Shown here: piece by piece, positions 35,287 through 45,197 of the stretch
Position numbering within the stretch: the stretch's first letter is position 1
Layout of the letters: each line of letters begins with the position of its first letter
Source of the DNA: Syntrophobacterales bacterium
GTDB taxonomy: Bacteria; Desulfobacterota; Syntrophobacteria; Syntrophobacterales; Thermodesulforhabdaceae
NCBI GenBank assembly: GCA_026417655.1
Contig: JAOACS010000001.1
Span: forward strand, 1-64,000
Reading direction: 5' to 3'
Length of the DNA stretch: 64,000 nt
Notes under the pieces: generated by a model
The model's database searches: none
The model's input: only the letters and a program-made list of their open reading frames with translations
What the model was told of the DNA's origin: nothing
Made by a program: the position numbers and the translations under genes

Positions 35287-36831
35287 TCATTCGTTTTTAA
35301 TAAGATCCGTAATCTTCTTTACAGGATGGAAGGTTTCCCTTGGGACCTCTACGAATATGGTTATCCAATAGGCCATCGATCCATTCCATAGGCCTGGATG
35401 TTCCAGAACTCTTGTTGGTTTTCCATGATGGAGTTTTTCCGTGATTATATAAGAACTTGGATCAACAAAGTTCGAGAGTCGATATGTAAACCCCTCTGGG
35501 TTTCTCAATGAACAAACTACATCTACCGGGTTAAAATAAATAGATGCCCTCCATATTTCCATTTGCTCGACCCTAGTTGTATCAATTTGGGCCTTTTCAA
35601 TAATTTGTCTAGTAATCCAGCCATCTTTATCCATAACCCAAAAGGGACCTCCCCCTGGTTCCCCGACATTTTTCACCATCCCACAAACTCGCTTTGGTCT
35701 GTCGAGAAGATCTAAAAGGATGGCTCTTCTTTCGGTTTCGGAAGCCTTTTCATAAAGGGGTGGTAAATACTGTTTCCATTTAAGATATACCATTTCAGCT
35801 TCGGGAAGGGTTTTTGGGTTTTCCCTAAGTTGTCTAATAACGTTATTAAAATCTCGCTCCAAAGCTATGAGCATACCACCAATTATTTTTTTCCATCTAA
35901 CTACTAGGGGCTTTATTTGATCTCTTGTAACGTTATCAACATTTTTTATAAAGACAATATCGCCTCCGTACTCCTCAAGATTTTTAAGGAGAGCTCCATG
36001 TCCTCCAGGTCTAAAAATTATGTCTCCCTTTGAATCCCTCAAGAGTTCACCTCTTTCGTCAACTGCAGGGGTATCAGTTGATGGATCTTGAATAGAGAAG
36101 GAGATATCTAGCCTTACCCCATCCTTATAGAGTCGCTCTATGATAGATTCCAAGTGACTGTTAAACCGCACAAGATGAGCCTTTGAGACGGTAAAGTGAA
36201 TCTTACAGACACCTTCCCTATCCATTACATAATCTATTGCTTCAATTATGTGTTCCTCGAAGGCTGTTCTTACCTCGCTTCCGTATCGGTAAAATGGAAG
36301 CAATGCCTTTGGAAGGGTTCCAAGCCCAAGGCCTTCACTAGTTAAAATGCCATTGATTAGTTGCTTAAGAGGTCCCCTTTCTAAAATGTCCGGAATAGAA
36401 AAACCGCGCTCCTTGCACCAATTGCTCAGTTCCCCATAAAAGGGAAGTTTATCGAGGGAAGTTAATAATCTTAGAGCGTCCTTAAGTTCGGGCCTTTGTT
36501 CTACCTTAAGGGATAATTCATGAATTGTGTTAATGTCCTCTCTCCCGAAAAGGTGGCACAAAGATTGAAACATTCGAGTTGCTGCTCCCGAAGCAGGAAC
36601 GAATTTACTACATCGTCCCTTAGCCATTTCTTCTTCGTATATTCTTATAAAACGTTCCTGTTCGTGCTGGCTAAGGACTTCAATACCATCGGAGGCGGTG
36701 CATGGTCTTATTATCCTCGGTGGTTGTTTACCCTTTTCGAAAAATAGCCTATATTTGTTAAATGTTTCCAGATCAATACCGTGATTGACAATGTGGTAAA
36801 GATCTTTTGGGCTAAGGTCCCATTTTCCCAT
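35287..36831 (-). CDS. DUF4301 family protein
   Basis: The 514-residue protein has the DUF4301 signatures SKFVPASGAATRMFQSLCHL (about 98-117), IIFRPGGHGALLKNLEEYGG (about 271-290) and VFIKNVDNV. These motifs resemble nucleotide-sugar pyrophosphorylase-like folds, but no activity is established as far as I know. It heads a five- or six-gene leftward run (35287-39559) of small proteins. Length is typical of the family. Confidence 0.82.
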   Translation of the reverse strand: MGKWDLSPKDLYHIVNHGIDLETFNKYRLFFEKGKQPPRIIRPCTASDGIEVLSQHEQERFIRIYEEEMAKGRCSKFVPASGAATRMFQSLCHLFGREDINTIHELSLKVEQRPELKDALRLLTSLDKLPFYGELSNWCKERGFSIPDILERGPLKQLINGILTSEGLGLGTLPKALLPFYRYGSEVRTAFEEHIIEAIDYVMDREGVCKIHFTVSKAHLVRFNSHLESIIERLYKDGVRLDISFSIQDPSTDTPAVDERGELLRDSKGDIIFRPGGHGALLKNLEEYGGDIVFIKNVDNVTRDQIKPLVVRWKKIIGGMLIALERDFNNVIRQLRENPKTLPEAEMVYLKWKQYLPPLYEKASETERRAILLDLLDRPKRVCGMVKNVGEPGGGPFWVMDKDGWITRQIIEKAQIDTTRVEQMEIWRASIYFNPVDVVCSLRNPEGFTYRLSNFVDPSSYIITEKLHHGKPTRVLEHPGLWNGSMAYWITIFVEVPRETFHPVKKITDLIKNE

Positions 36832-36846
36832 TTGTAGGTCCTGAAA

Positions 36847-37347
36847 TTACGTGTTGATTTTTATCACGTGATGACCATCTTCCGTTTCAATAAAAAACTC
36901 TCCATTCTTTTCCTTAATCAACTCGGCCACTTGGTAATAGGCAGGTCTCGAAAATCTAGCTACGAAAGAGCCATTACGGATTTTGCAATAGAGGATGTTA
37001 TCTTTCCCAACGAAAAGGGTTGATGGGTCGAGAATCTCTACGGTGTTGGGAAGATGTTTTAGAGTGATGGAGATGGATTTTATGGTCTGTTTTCCCTTTT
37101 CTGTATCCACTCGTGTAACAACAAAGGGGGTATCAGCAACTTTTATGGGATGGAATGCGTTATCCCATTCGATAACATAGCCATTTCCTGGGATGAACCT
37201 GAGATGGTCGTAGAAGAGTTGAAGTATATCTTCGCGTATAATCGGATTTCCATGATAAAACCAGTTCCCTTCTTCATCTACCGTTATGCCCGAGGGTTCC
37301 ATTAAGGACTTTTTTAAAAGATCGGTTCTGTTACTTCCTATATCCAT
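36847..37347 (-). CDS. DUF1285-like protein
   Basis: A 166-residue soluble protein. The segment GITVDEEGNWFYHGNPIIRE (about 20-39), then ILQLFYDHLRFIPGNGYVIE and VADTPFVVTRV, follows the DUF1285 pattern (dG-W-y-G-pI, then lF..L, then aPF.V). Function is unknown. It lies 12 bases upstream of dtd and 15 bases downstream of DUF4301 in the leftward order 39559 to 35287, so it is probably co-transcribed. Confidence 0.7.
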   Translation of the reverse strand: MDIGSNRTDLLKKSLMEPSGITVDEEGNWFYHGNPIIREDILQLFYDHLRFIPGNGYVIEWDNAFHPIKVADTPFVVTRVDTEKGKQTIKSISITLKHLPNTVEILDPSTLFVGKDNILYCKIRNGSFVARFSRPAYYQVAELIKEKNGEFFIETEDGHHVIKINT

Positions 37348-37358
37348 AGTGTAAGCCT

Positions 37359-37808
37359 CTAAAATAGCTTTTTACTATCTAGAAGAATCGTTACTGGCCC
37401 ATCATTTACGAGATAAACATCCATCATCTCTCGAAATTTTCCTGTAGCTACAGAAACACCTGAAGCCCTCAGGCGACTTATACATTCCTCATACAACCCC
37501 TCTGCCTTATCGGGAGGAGCAGCATCTGCGAAGGAAGGACGTCTTCCCTTGCGGCAATCACCAAATAGGGTAAACTGGGAAACGATCAGTATCTTCCCAT
37601 TGATATCTAGCAACGATTTATTCATCTTTCCCTGTTCGTCCTCAAAAATTCTGAGATGAAGGAGTTTGTCAACCATATAGGAAAGATCCTCCTCTGAGTC
37701 TTCCCTTCCTACACCAAGAAATACGAGAAGTCCCTTATCTATACTGCCTACTACCTCTCCTCTCACCTCGACTTTTGCCTCTTTGACCCGTTGAACAACC
37801 GCTCTCAT
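37359..37808 (-). CDS. dtd: D-aminoacyl-tRNA deacylase Dtd
   Basis: Dtd removes D-amino acids wrongly attached to tRNA. The start is set at the ATG 37806-37808 because the protein then begins [15 protein letters not shown], the standard Dtd N terminus; the 29 codons upstream are a non-coding extension. Motifs are [20 protein letters not shown] (about 76-95) and the Gly-cisPro-like [12 protein letters not shown] at the end. It follows the NamZ-like gene with a 23-base gap. Confidence 0.95.
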   Translation of the reverse strand: MRAVVQRVKEAKVEVRGEVVGSIDKGLLVFLGVGREDSEEDLSYMVDKLLHLRIFEDEQGKMNKSLLDINGKILIVSQFTLFGDCRKGRRPSFADAAPPDKAEGLYEECISRLRASGVSVATGKFREMMDVYLVNDGPVTILLDSKKLF

Positions 37809-37831
37809 AGTGCCTTTGTCTCCGAAATTTC

Positions 37832-39010
37832 CTAGTGACGATAAAGCATTACATCCTCTCGTAAATTGATGTAATTTTCCAGTTCCTCCTGCCACTGATC
37901 CTCGATCTTCTCAACATCTACACCAGACTCAATCGCTCTTCTTATTCGTTCGCTTCCTATCAAAATGTCTATTGGCAACTTTAAATGCTCGTACTCATAG
38001 GGAGGATCGAGCCACTTAAAGGCTTTGGGATATAATTTTATGAGTTGTTGAAGGAGTTCTAGTCCGAACCGGTAGGGCTTCCAAAGGTTTGTATCTAGAA
38101 TGTGAATATGAAATCCACCGCAGGTTTTTCCACTCCATTTATCATAAGTTGGCTCGAAAAATATAGGTCTTAGAAACAGGCCATATTTACCAAGTCGTTC
38201 CTCTCCCCATGAAGATATAACTTCGTAAGGGTTTATAAAAGGGGCTCCTACTAAAGCGAAGGGCAAGGTGGTTCCCCGTCCTTCACTTACATTCGTTCCT
38301 TCCAAAAGAACTGTTGCAGGATAAAGCAAAGCTGTTTCCCAGGTGGGCATATTTGGGGACGGAAAAACCCATGGGAGACCTGTGGAGGGAAATTCTTTGT
38401 TACGGGACCAACCTTCCATGGTGATCACAGTAATATCTACATCAATATGTTTTTCTTTGACTACCCATAAAGCAAGTTCTCCAATAGTTAGACCATGACG
38501 CATAGGGATAGAATAGCGTCCTACGAAGGATTTAAATTCTGGCTCAACGATGTTCCCTTCCACCATATTCCCACCAATAGGGTTTGGTCTGTCGAGGATA
38601 ACGACTCCTTTGTCGAGCCCAGATATAGCTTCCAGGAAGAGTCCCATTGTAGTTAGGTAGGTGTAAACTCTGGTTCCCACATCCTGAAGATCGACAAGTA
38701 TAATGTCTATCTTTTCTAACATATCCTGCGTTGGAACACGATTGGTTCCATAAAGGCTAAAAACTGGGATTCCAAGTCGGGGATGAGTAAAATGATCAGA
38801 CTCTTTCATATTAGCTTGCTTTTCGGAGAAAAACCCGTGCTGTGGAGAGAAGATACAAACGATACGAGCACCTAATCGAACTAACTCTTCCGGGAGCGGT
38901 TTGAGTCTAGATGTCACCGATGCTTGGTGACATAGGATGCCACAACGAGCAGAAAATAACCAACGGGGTGGATCATCAAGAAGCCTCTCACAGCCTAGCA
39001 CTATAGCCAT
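37832..39010 (-). CDS. DUF1343 / NamZ-like exo-beta-N-acetylmuramidase family
   Basis: The 392 residues match the DUF1343 family, whose studied member NamZ cleaves terminal MurNAc in peptidoglycan recycling. Family motifs are [54 protein letters not shown] and [21 protein letters not shown] see no signal peptide, so this one may act in the cytoplasm or be exported by another route. It lies between an unknown gene and dtd. Confidence 0.88.
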   Translation of the reverse strand: MAIVLGCERLLDDPPRWLFSARCGILCHQASVTSRLKPLPEELVRLGARIVCIFSPQHGFFSEKQANMKESDHFTHPRLGIPVFSLYGTNRVPTQDMLEKIDIILVDLQDVGTRVYTYLTTMGLFLEAISGLDKGVVILDRPNPIGGNMVEGNIVEPEFKSFVGRYSIPMRHGLTIGELALWVVKEKHIDVDITVITMEGWSRNKEFPSTGLPWVFPSPNMPTWETALLYPATVLLEGTNVSEGRGTTLPFALVGAPFINPYEVISSWGEERLGKYGLFLRPIFFEPTYDKWSGKTCGGFHIHILDTNLWKPYRFGLELLQQLIKLYPKAFKWLDPPYEYEHLKLPIDILIGSERIRRAIESGVDVEKIEDQWQEELENYINLREDVMLYRH

Positions 39011-39025
39011 ATTGACCTCGCGATT

Positions 39026-39559
39026 TTAGAAATCTACGAGACCCCTAGTTTCGAGAGTTTTTATAATCTCAAGAGCCTGTTTTTCTAGACCTTCGTTTCT
39101 TTCTCTTATAGAGAAGGCGGCTATACGTCCCTTCGGTGTTACAATAAGCCTAATGGTGGCTCCTCCTGAAAGGTTTATTTCAAAGATGAAACCACCCCCT
39201 TCCAATTCCTGTTCTCTAGCTACGTGAAACTTCTCGTAGAGGACCTTTTTTACCTCGGCCACATAGATTTTACTCGCATAAAATATGAGGATAGATCTTA
39301 TCTCCTCGAGCCATGATTTTACCTTCTTAATGTGAAAGGGGCTAGGCTCGAAATCAATTTCTCCATTTTGAAAAAAGATCTTTCCCTCTTCGCAGTAAAT
39401 AATAACTCCCGAAATGGTATTCATAGCCTCTGGAGATCTTCCTGTTTTTTTCTTTACATATTCTTTAAGAATCTTTGTTGCTATTGAATCTGGTAGTCGT
39501 TTCAAAAGCGAGGTTTCCTTGAGATGACCTACAGCTAGTGGTCTGTTTTTCTCTTCCAC
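39026..39559 (-). CDS. Hypothetical protein
   Basis: A 177-residue protein beginning MEEKNRPLAVGHLKETSLLK. It contains two mixed beta stretches (AMNTISGVIIYCEEGKIFFQ and GGFIFEINLSGGATIRLIVT) and helices rich in Lys and Glu. There is no signal peptide, membrane helix or motif I recognise. It is the first gene of the leftward run 39559-35287, divergent from asnS. Confidence 0.6.
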   Translation of the reverse strand: MEEKNRPLAVGHLKETSLLKRLPDSIATKILKEYVKKKTGRSPEAMNTISGVIIYCEEGKIFFQNGEIDFEPSPFHIKKVKSWLEEIRSILIFYASKIYVAEVKKVLYEKFHVAREQELEGGGFIFEINLSGGATIRLIVTPKGRIAAFSIRERNEGLEKQALEIIKTLETRGLVDF

Positions 39560-39702
39560 CCTAAGTCCCCTTTTAGAAATTATTTTTCACTTAAGAGAAT
39601 CTAAATATAGGCTATTTCACCTCGAATTAAAATATGGAAAAGATAGATGAGGAGAAATATCTTTAGAAGCAAAAAATTATTGGAAAAGAGGTTTAGGGAG
39701 TT

Positions 39703-41085
39703 ATGGAAGGGCGACTTTCGGTCAGAGAAATTCTTCTAAGGGGTAAGGATCTAGTAGGACAGAAGGTTCGTATATGTGGTTGGGTGAGAACAAGGCGTGA
39801 CTCTAAGGCGGGAGTAAGCTTTGTTGAAATTAACGATGGATCGGCGGTGAGAAATCTTCAGGCTATCATTGATTACTCTAGATTTGGTAATTTAGTGATT
39901 TCCGAGCTTTTACCTCGTCTTCATACAGGAGCTTCTATCATGGTGGAGGGCACTATAGAACCTTCGCCGGGAAAGGGGCAAGATATTGAGATCCTTGTTT
40001 CGCATATAAAGGTCTATGGAGAAGCCGATCCATCAACTTATCCCTTACAAAAAAAGAGGCATTCCTTTGAGTTTCTACGACAGATCGCCCATCTACGTCC
40101 TAGAACAAACACAATCTCGGCTATTATGAGGTTAAGGAGTGCTCTTAGCTATGCCATTCACGATTTTTTCAAGAAGCGAGGATTCTATTATATTCACACC
40201 CCTATCATTACAACTAGTGATTGCGAAGGTGCCGGTGAGGTCTTTCGGGTAGTAGGGGGGCGAAATATTACCGAAGGGAGCGAATTCTTTGGACGTCCAA
40301 CGTATCTTACCGTAAGTGGCCAGCTTCAGGCGGAGATTTATGCTCTCGCTCTAGGGAAGGTGTACACCTTTGGACCAACCTTTAGAGCCGAAAATTCTAA
40401 CACGAGGCGGCACCTAGCAGAATTCTGGATGGTGGAGCCCGAGATGGCCTTTTGTGATCTTGATGGGGATATTTCTCTGGCCAAGGAGTTCGTTACATCC
40501 ATGATCGAAGCGATGCTTTCCGAGTGCGAAGAGGAGTTTTTCTTTTTCCAAAAATTCATCGATGAGCACCTTATGGATCGTCTAACGACAGTCCTAAAAA
40601 AGGGCTTTGAGGTTATTTCCTATAGTGATGCAATAAAGATTCTATCCCAGCATGCAAGGGAGCTAGAGATGGTGCCATCTTGGGGGGATGATCTGCAGGC
40701 TGAACATGAAAGATTTCTTACAGAAAAAATGGTTCGAGGACCCGTTATAGTCATTCACTATCCGAGAAAGCTTAAGCCCTTCTACATGAGGGTAAATGAC
40801 GATGGTGAAACTGTTTCGGCCATGGATCTCCTTGTTCCAGGTGTGGGTGAAATTATAGGCGGGTCTCAGCGTGAAGAGCGAGTCGACGTTCTAGTTGAAC
40901 AGATGACACTAAAGGGAATGAATATAGAGGATTACGAGTGGTATATTGACCTTCGCCGTTACGGATCGGTTTTTCACGCCGGTTTTGGATTGGGACTTGA
41001 AAGGTTTATACAGTTTCTAAGTGGTATTCAGAATATTCGGGAAACTATTCCATTCCCAAGAACCCCTGGTCACGCACTCTTTTAA
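39703..41085 (+). CDS. asnS: Asparaginyl-tRNA synthetase
   Basis: A 460-residue class II synthetase. The N-terminal OB-fold anticodon domain ([20 protein letters not shown]) is followed by motif 2 ([20 protein letters not shown]) and motif 3 ([15 protein letters not shown]), and the protein ends [12 protein letters not shown]. The ending and the [19 protein letters not shown] segment point to AsnRS, not AspRS. It charges tRNA-Asn with asparagine. It is the only gene in its transcript unless the next small gene is joined to it, 92 bases on. Confidence 0.96.
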   Translation: MEGRLSVREILLRGKDLVGQKVRICGWVRTRRDSKAGVSFVEINDGSAVRNLQAIIDYSRFGNLVISELLPRLHTGASIMVEGTIEPSPGKGQDIEILVSHIKVYGEADPSTYPLQKKRHSFEFLRQIAHLRPRTNTISAIMRLRSALSYAIHDFFKKRGFYYIHTPIITTSDCEGAGEVFRVVGGRNITEGSEFFGRPTYLTVSGQLQAEIYALALGKVYTFGPTFRAENSNTRRHLAEFWMVEPEMAFCDLDGDISLAKEFVTSMIEAMLSECEEEFFFFQKFIDEHLMDRLTTVLKKGFEVISYSDAIKILSQHARELEMVPSWGDDLQAEHERFLTEKMVRGPVIVIHYPRKLKPFYMRVNDDGETVSAMDLLVPGVGEIIGGSQREERVDVLVEQMTLKGMNIEDYEWYIDLRRYGSVFHAGFGLGLERFIQFLSGIQNIRETIPFPRTPGHALF

Positions 41086-41177
41086 GTCATGGGGGGTTAT
41101 TTTTTTGTGTCCAATTTTCTAGGATATGATAAATTTCAAAGGTAATTTTTAAATTCCAGCTAGTAGGAGGTTAGAGG

Positions 41178-41624
41178 ATGTGTGTTCACCATAAGATTAC
41201 GTGCCGTTGTGGTTTAGGGGTAGCCTATTTTTTCTTTCGTGACGATATTCTTCCGGAGGAAACTATAGTAGAGATCTTTTGCCCTGCCTGTAGCCATGTT
41301 GTTAAGTGGGATCCTTCATCGATGATTCGAGATGTGGGTTGGATTATCCATTATGACATGGAGGTAGCTCGCTTCTACCTCGAAAGGAAAAACGTCATAA
41401 GAAGTGGGGAGGAACTATCTCCTGAATTTCTTTTCTTCGAAGATTACTGCTCTTGGTATGGGTTGACTCCAACGGACATAGAGGAAAACATTCAACTTAC
41501 GAAAGAGCTTGAGACATTGAAAAATCGAGATCTTCGTCTATACTTTGAAACTTTCAAAAAACGCCGAATAGGAAGGGTTAAGGAGTTAAAGGCTCAGGGA
41601 TACCTCAAGGCTCTTAGGGCCTAG
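41178..41624 (+). CDS. Hypothetical protein with N-terminal metal-binding cysteines
   Basis: A 148-residue protein beginning MCVHHKITCRCGLGVAYFFF with CRC and CPAC pairs (about Cys9, 11, 35, 38), which look like a zinc ribbon. The remainder is helical (YDMEVARFYLERKNV, LYFETFKKRRIGRVKELKAQ). I do not recognise the family. A ribosome site AGGAGG precedes the ATG. It is followed after 16 bases by the DUF3786 gene, so the two are probably expressed together. Confidence 0.65.
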   Translation: MCVHHKITCRCGLGVAYFFFRDDILPEETIVEIFCPACSHVVKWDPSSMIRDVGWIIHYDMEVARFYLERKNVIRSGEELSPEFLFFEDYCSWYGLTPTDIEENIQLTKELETLKNRDLRLYFETFKKRRIGRVKELKAQGYLKALRA

Positions 41625-41640
41625 CTGGAAGGGGATCGGC

Positions 41641-42255
41641 ATGGACGTTAGACCCAAAGGATTATCCTCGAAGGAGCACCTTGTTCCCCTTGCTCTTTAT
41701 CAATTAACTCCCAGAACAAATTGTAATGAATGTGGTTTAGCCTCTTGCTTAGCCTTTGCTACTCAGGTCGTCAAGGGGGAGGTTCCCGTCGATAGGTGTC
41801 CTTACCTAGATCCTAAGATCAGAGAAGAGGTTCGCTCCAGGGTAGCATCTCAGCTAAGGGAAGGCTTTGGGCTTAAAAGGGAAGATTTTCAGATCTCTCT
41901 TGATTACCTCTTTGATGAACTACGTAAAGTAGGTTTAGATGACTGTGCTCGCCGCCATGGATTGTCCATTGAATTTCGTGATAATAAACGGGGGCTCATC
42001 CTTCCATTTATGACCTACAGGTTGTTTGTTACTGAAAGTGATATTTCGGTAATAGAAGGCGATATAGAACTTGATCCTTGGGAAAAGGTTTTTTGTCTTA
42101 ACTATCTCATCAGAAAACACGGAAGACCCTCGGGTGAATGGGTGGGTATCGAAAGTCTTCCAGGATCGATAGCTAAGGCGAGAACTATTCAGACTTCCTG
42201 CGAAAGACCTTTAAGGGAATTTATAAGTCGGATTTACCATTCGGAAGAGAGGTAA
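41641..42255 (+). CDS. Fe-S cluster domain plus DUF3786 protein
   Basis: A 204-residue protein. The N-terminal part has TNCNECGLASCLAFATQVVK and RCPYL (about 27-63), the four-cysteine 4Fe-4S domain seen in corrinoid iron-sulfur proteins and reductase subunits. The rest fits DUF3786 (MTYRLFVTESDISVIEGDIE, EKVFCLNYLIRKHGR). The combination is common in anaerobes. A role in corrinoid or redox metabolism is likely but not proven. It is convergent with rnhA. Confidence 0.8.
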   Translation: MDVRPKGLSSKEHLVPLALYQLTPRTNCNECGLASCLAFATQVVKGEVPVDRCPYLDPKIREEVRSRVASQLREGFGLKREDFQISLDYLFDELRKVGLDDCARRHGLSIEFRDNKRGLILPFMTYRLFVTESDISVIEGDIELDPWEKVFCLNYLIRKHGRPSGEWVGIESLPGSIAKARTIQTSCERPLREFISRIYHSEER

Positions 42256-42263
42256 AGATTTCT

Positions 42264-42722
42264 TCACTTCATCCTACGTAAACTCTTTTCTATGGCCTCC
42301 TGAGCTAGGGTATCACAGCGAGTATTTTCTGGGTGGTTGTTATGTCCTTTAATCCAGTGCCATTCGATCTGATGAGGTTCTGAAAGTTTTAAAATAAGTT
42401 CCCATAGATCCCTGTTCTTTACAGGTGTTCCCGTTGATGTTTTCCAGCCATTCATTTGCCATTTTATTATCCAAGAGGTGACCCCCTCTTTTAAGTAGCG
42501 AGAATCGGTGTAGATGCTTACCTTTGATGGGGACCTAAGCCTTTTCAGGGCCTCTATGACCGCCGTCAGTTCCATCCTATTGTTGGTAGTTTGAGGTTCA
42601 AACCCCCATAATTCCTTTACGCTGTCTCTAGTTTTTATAATAGCTGCCCATCCTCCAGGTCCTGGATTCCCCCTACAGGCTCCATCAGTGTATATCTCGA
42701 CTTTAGCATCACTGGGTTTCAT
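42264..42722 (-). CDS. rnhA: Ribonuclease HI
   Basis: A 152-residue RNase HI that cuts the RNA strand of RNA-DNA hybrids. The catalytic acids appear as YTDGACRGNPGPGGW (Asp12), NNRMELTAVIEAL (Glu), SIYTDSRYLKEGV (Asp) and NTRCDTLAQEA (Asp). Length is typical. It starts five bases after the DHH gene stop on the same strand. Confidence 0.95.
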   Translation of the reverse strand: MKPSDAKVEIYTDGACRGNPGPGGWAAIIKTRDSVKELWGFEPQTTNNRMELTAVIEALKRLRSPSKVSIYTDSRYLKEGVTSWIIKWQMNGWKTSTGTPVKNRDLWELILKLSEPHQIEWHWIKGHNNHPENTRCDTLAQEAIEKSLRRMK

Positions 42723-42727
42723 GATAT

Positions 42728-43735
42728 CTACTCTATCGAGTCAAAGACAAATTTTTCTATTATATTTCTCTCACATATTGGCACATTGTATTTTTTACGA
42801 ATGTACTCAAGGGGGATTTCGGCTCTTCCCATCGCCCCATGACCACCTGCGGAGCCTGCATTTCCAAAGGCTTTTTTTAAGAACTCCCCTACATGTTTTC
42901 TCCCGTCGCTTCGGCCGACAATTACAAGGGAGCTGTCCACTATTCCGGCAACTACACTAAAGGAAATTTCATGGAGCTTAAGGAAGAACTCCGAAAGAAT
43001 AACCAAAATGTCATGGGAGGGAACCTCATCCATAAACACAAAGATGCGATGTTTAGAAACGGTGTAGTGTTTCAAAGCTTCATCAAAGAACTTAAGATCT
43101 TCTATGGAAAGATCCGATATTTCAATCTTATTCAGGGTGTAACGATTTACGAAGGGATAGAGAAATAGGAAAGCTCTAATATCATCTTCTAGGGTTTGTC
43201 TCTCAAAGTTCCTGGTATCGGTTTTAATCCCATAGGCAAGGGCTGTGGCGAGTGAACTAGAAGGTTTTATACGGCTGGTTTTGAGATATTCGGTAAGGAT
43301 AGTTGACGTTGATCCATAGGAGGGACGAATATCGAAAAAGGGTCTCTTTTCTATGCTACATTCTAAAGGATGGCAGGGGTATGAAACCTCCTGAAACGGA
43401 TGGTGATCTATGATAACGTTATAGGAAAAGGATCTAAATACTTCGTTATGATGGGGCTGCCCATCTACTAGGACGAATTTAGAGTAATCCTTTGTGGAAA
43501 TGGAGTTTATGTCCTGACAAGGAATTTTTAGAAGTTTAACCATTGCGATATTATTCCAGCGTTTTATTGGCCTTATGAGCGCTATTTTAGTATGGCTTAC
43601 GTGGCGCCATAAAAGCCTTTTTACCGCAAGGGCTGAAGCTAACGCATCGGGGTCGGGATCTATGGTAATTAAAACTTGATCATCGAATTGAAATTGCTGG
43701 TAAAATCGACGAAGACATTCCTTTTTGCTTAACAT
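42728..43735 (-). CDS. DHH-family phosphoesterase (NrnA/RecJ-like)
   Basis: The protein starts MLSKKECLRRFYQQFQ at ATG 43733-43735, because longer reading into the frame gives a peptide encoded by the tRNA-Gly region. DHH motifs are VLITIDPDPDALASALAVKR, LVDGQPHHNEV and VIIDHHPFQEV; the DHHA1-type end reads AGSAGGHGAMGRAEIPLEYI. Such proteins degrade nanoRNA or cyclic di-nucleotide products (NrnA type), but here the substrate is not known. A tRNA-Gly lies 22 bases upstream. Confidence 0.85.
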   Translation of the reverse strand: MLSKKECLRRFYQQFQFDDQVLITIDPDPDALASALAVKRLLWRHVSHTKIALIRPIKRWNNIAMVKLLKIPCQDINSISTKDYSKFVLVDGQPHHNEVFRSFSYNVIIDHHPFQEVSYPCHPLECSIEKRPFFDIRPSYGSTSTILTEYLKTSRIKPSSSLATALAYGIKTDTRNFERQTLEDDIRAFLFLYPFVNRYTLNKIEISDLSIEDLKFFDEALKHYTVSKHRIFVFMDEVPSHDILVILSEFFLKLHEISFSVVAGIVDSSLVIVGRSDGRKHVGEFLKKAFGNAGSAGGHGAMGRAEIPLEYIRKKYNVPICERNIIEKFVFDSIE

Positions 43736-43756
43736 TTCAAAATTTCTTCGTTTAAC

Positions 43757-43831
<75 letters not shown>

Positions 43832-43923
43832 TCTTATGGAACCGCCCCTATAAATATTCCAAAATACCCTACAAGTCAAGAGAGAATGCATACGAAAAAT
43901 TAGGTTAGCAAAGCCCTATTCAA

Positions 43924-43953
43924 TTGACAAGGATAAATCTATTTTGCTTTATT
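43924..43953 (+). promoter_or_regulatory. Likely promoter of LIV operon 1
   Basis: A perfect -35 box TTGACA (43924-43929) is followed after 18 bases by TTTATT (43948-43953). The ATG of the binding-protein gene is 51 bases on, with GGGGAGGAG as ribosome site. No short leader peptide or terminator precedes this operon, unlike LIV operon 2. Confidence 0.5.
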
Positions 43954-44004
43954 AGGATGCTCGCAAGCTAGGGTATAAACTTGTAAAAGGGGAGGAGAGA
44001 TCTT

Positions 44005-45141
44005 ATGAAACGGTGGATCGTGGGAGTTCTAGCCTTTTGTTCGGGACTTTTCTTTAGTCTAGTAGTTGCCAACGGTGCCAATGAGGTAAAGATCGGTCTA
44101 ATGGGACCGATGACGGGGAAGTGGGCGAGTGAAGGTCAAGAGATGAAACAGGTTCTTGATCTCCTGGTGGAAGATGTTAATGCTAAGGGTGGCGTTAATG
44201 GAATGAAGGTTAATCTTGTTGTAGAAGACGATGGTGGTGATCCTAGAACCGCTGCTTTGGCTGCTCAGAAGCTTGTTACCCAAAAGGTTATAGCCGTCAT
44301 AGGGACATATGGATCTGCTGTTACAGAAGCTTCTCAGGGAATCTTTAATGAGGCTAAGGTTATCCAAATAGCGAACGGCTCTACAGCAATAAGACTTACT
44401 GAAAAAAAGCTTCCCTACTTCTTCCGAACCTGTCCAAGAGATGACGAACAGGCGAAAGTAGCCGTTCAGACAATACGAAAACTTGGTTTTAAAAACATTG
44501 CTATTCTCCATGACAATACCACCTATGCCAAAGGACTTGCAGAGGAAGCGAAGGGACTTCTCGAAAAGGAAGCGGGGGGAGTAAAGATAGTATTTTTTGA
44601 CGCTCTTACCCCAGGTGAACAGGACTACACAGCGATTCTTACTAAGCTTAAGAGCGCTTCCCCAGATATGGTCTTCTTTACTGGTTACTACCCTGAGGCA
44701 GGTTTACTTCTTAAGCAGAAAAAGGAAATGAAGTGGGATGTCCCCTTTATAGGGGGAGATGCTACAAATAACCCCGATCTTGTAAAGATAGCCGGTAAGG
44801 AAGCTGCGGTAGGATTCTACTTCCTTAGTGCTCCACTTCCTAAGGATCTTCCCAGTGGGGAAGCTAAAACCCTTCTCGAGGCCTTTTCCAAAAAATATGG
44901 GAATCCTCCTAACTCAATCTATGCTGTTTTGGCAGGCGATGGCTTCCGCGTTATAATTAAAGCCATTGAAACGACGAAATCTACCGATCCTGACAAGTTG
45001 GCCGATTACCTTCATAAGGAATTAAAAGACTTTCCCGGATTTACGGGATCCATAGCCTTCGATGAAAAGGGTGACAGGGTGGGAGAAGTATATCGAGTTT
45101 ATAAGGTTGACGAAAAGGGTCAGTTTATTTTACAGCCGTAA
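44005..45141 (+). CDS. LIV-type ABC importer, periplasmic binding protein (operon 1)
   Basis: A 378-residue type-I binding protein (LivK family) with signal peptide MKRWIVGVLAFCSGLFFSLV. The start of the mature part, KIGLMGPMTGKWASEGQEMK, and VVEDDGGDPRTAALAAQKLV, FRTCPRDDEQAKVAVQTI are family motifs. It delivers branched-chain or other amino acids, or amides, to the LivHMGF complex encoded directly downstream. The substrate cannot be read from sequence. Confidence 0.92.
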   Translation: MKRWIVGVLAFCSGLFFSLVVANGANEVKIGLMGPMTGKWASEGQEMKQVLDLLVEDVNAKGGVNGMKVNLVVEDDGGDPRTAALAAQKLVTQKVIAVIGTYGSAVTEASQGIFNEAKVIQIANGSTAIRLTEKKLPYFFRTCPRDDEQAKVAVQTIRKLGFKNIAILHDNTTYAKGLAEEAKGLLEKEAGGVKIVFFDALTPGEQDYTAILTKLKSASPDMVFFTGYYPEAGLLLKQKKEMKWDVPFIGGDATNNPDLVKIAGKEAAVGFYFLSAPLPKDLPSGEAKTLLEAFSKKYGNPPNSIYAVLAGDGFRVIIKAIETTKSTDPDKLADYLHKELKDFPGFTGSIAFDEKGDRVGEVYRVYKVDEKGQFILQP

Positions 45142-45149
45142 GTGGTCTT

Positions 45150-45171
45150 GGGGGCACGTAAGGATGCCCCC
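45150..45171 (+). terminator. Hairpin between binding-protein and permease genes (operon 1)
   Basis: GGGGGCA (45150-45156) pairs with TGCCCCC (45165-45171) around eight bases. The following ATTCTATTAG is a poor U tract. Such hairpins after the binding-protein gene usually protect the upstream mRNA and lower expression of the membrane components. Confidence 0.6.
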
Positions 45172-45197
45172 ATTCTATTAGAAATTGGAAATAGGGA

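Noticed and set aside
37809-37895. Upstream extension of Dtd
   Set aside because: Dtd proteins begin MRAVVQRV; the extension overlaps the preceding gene.
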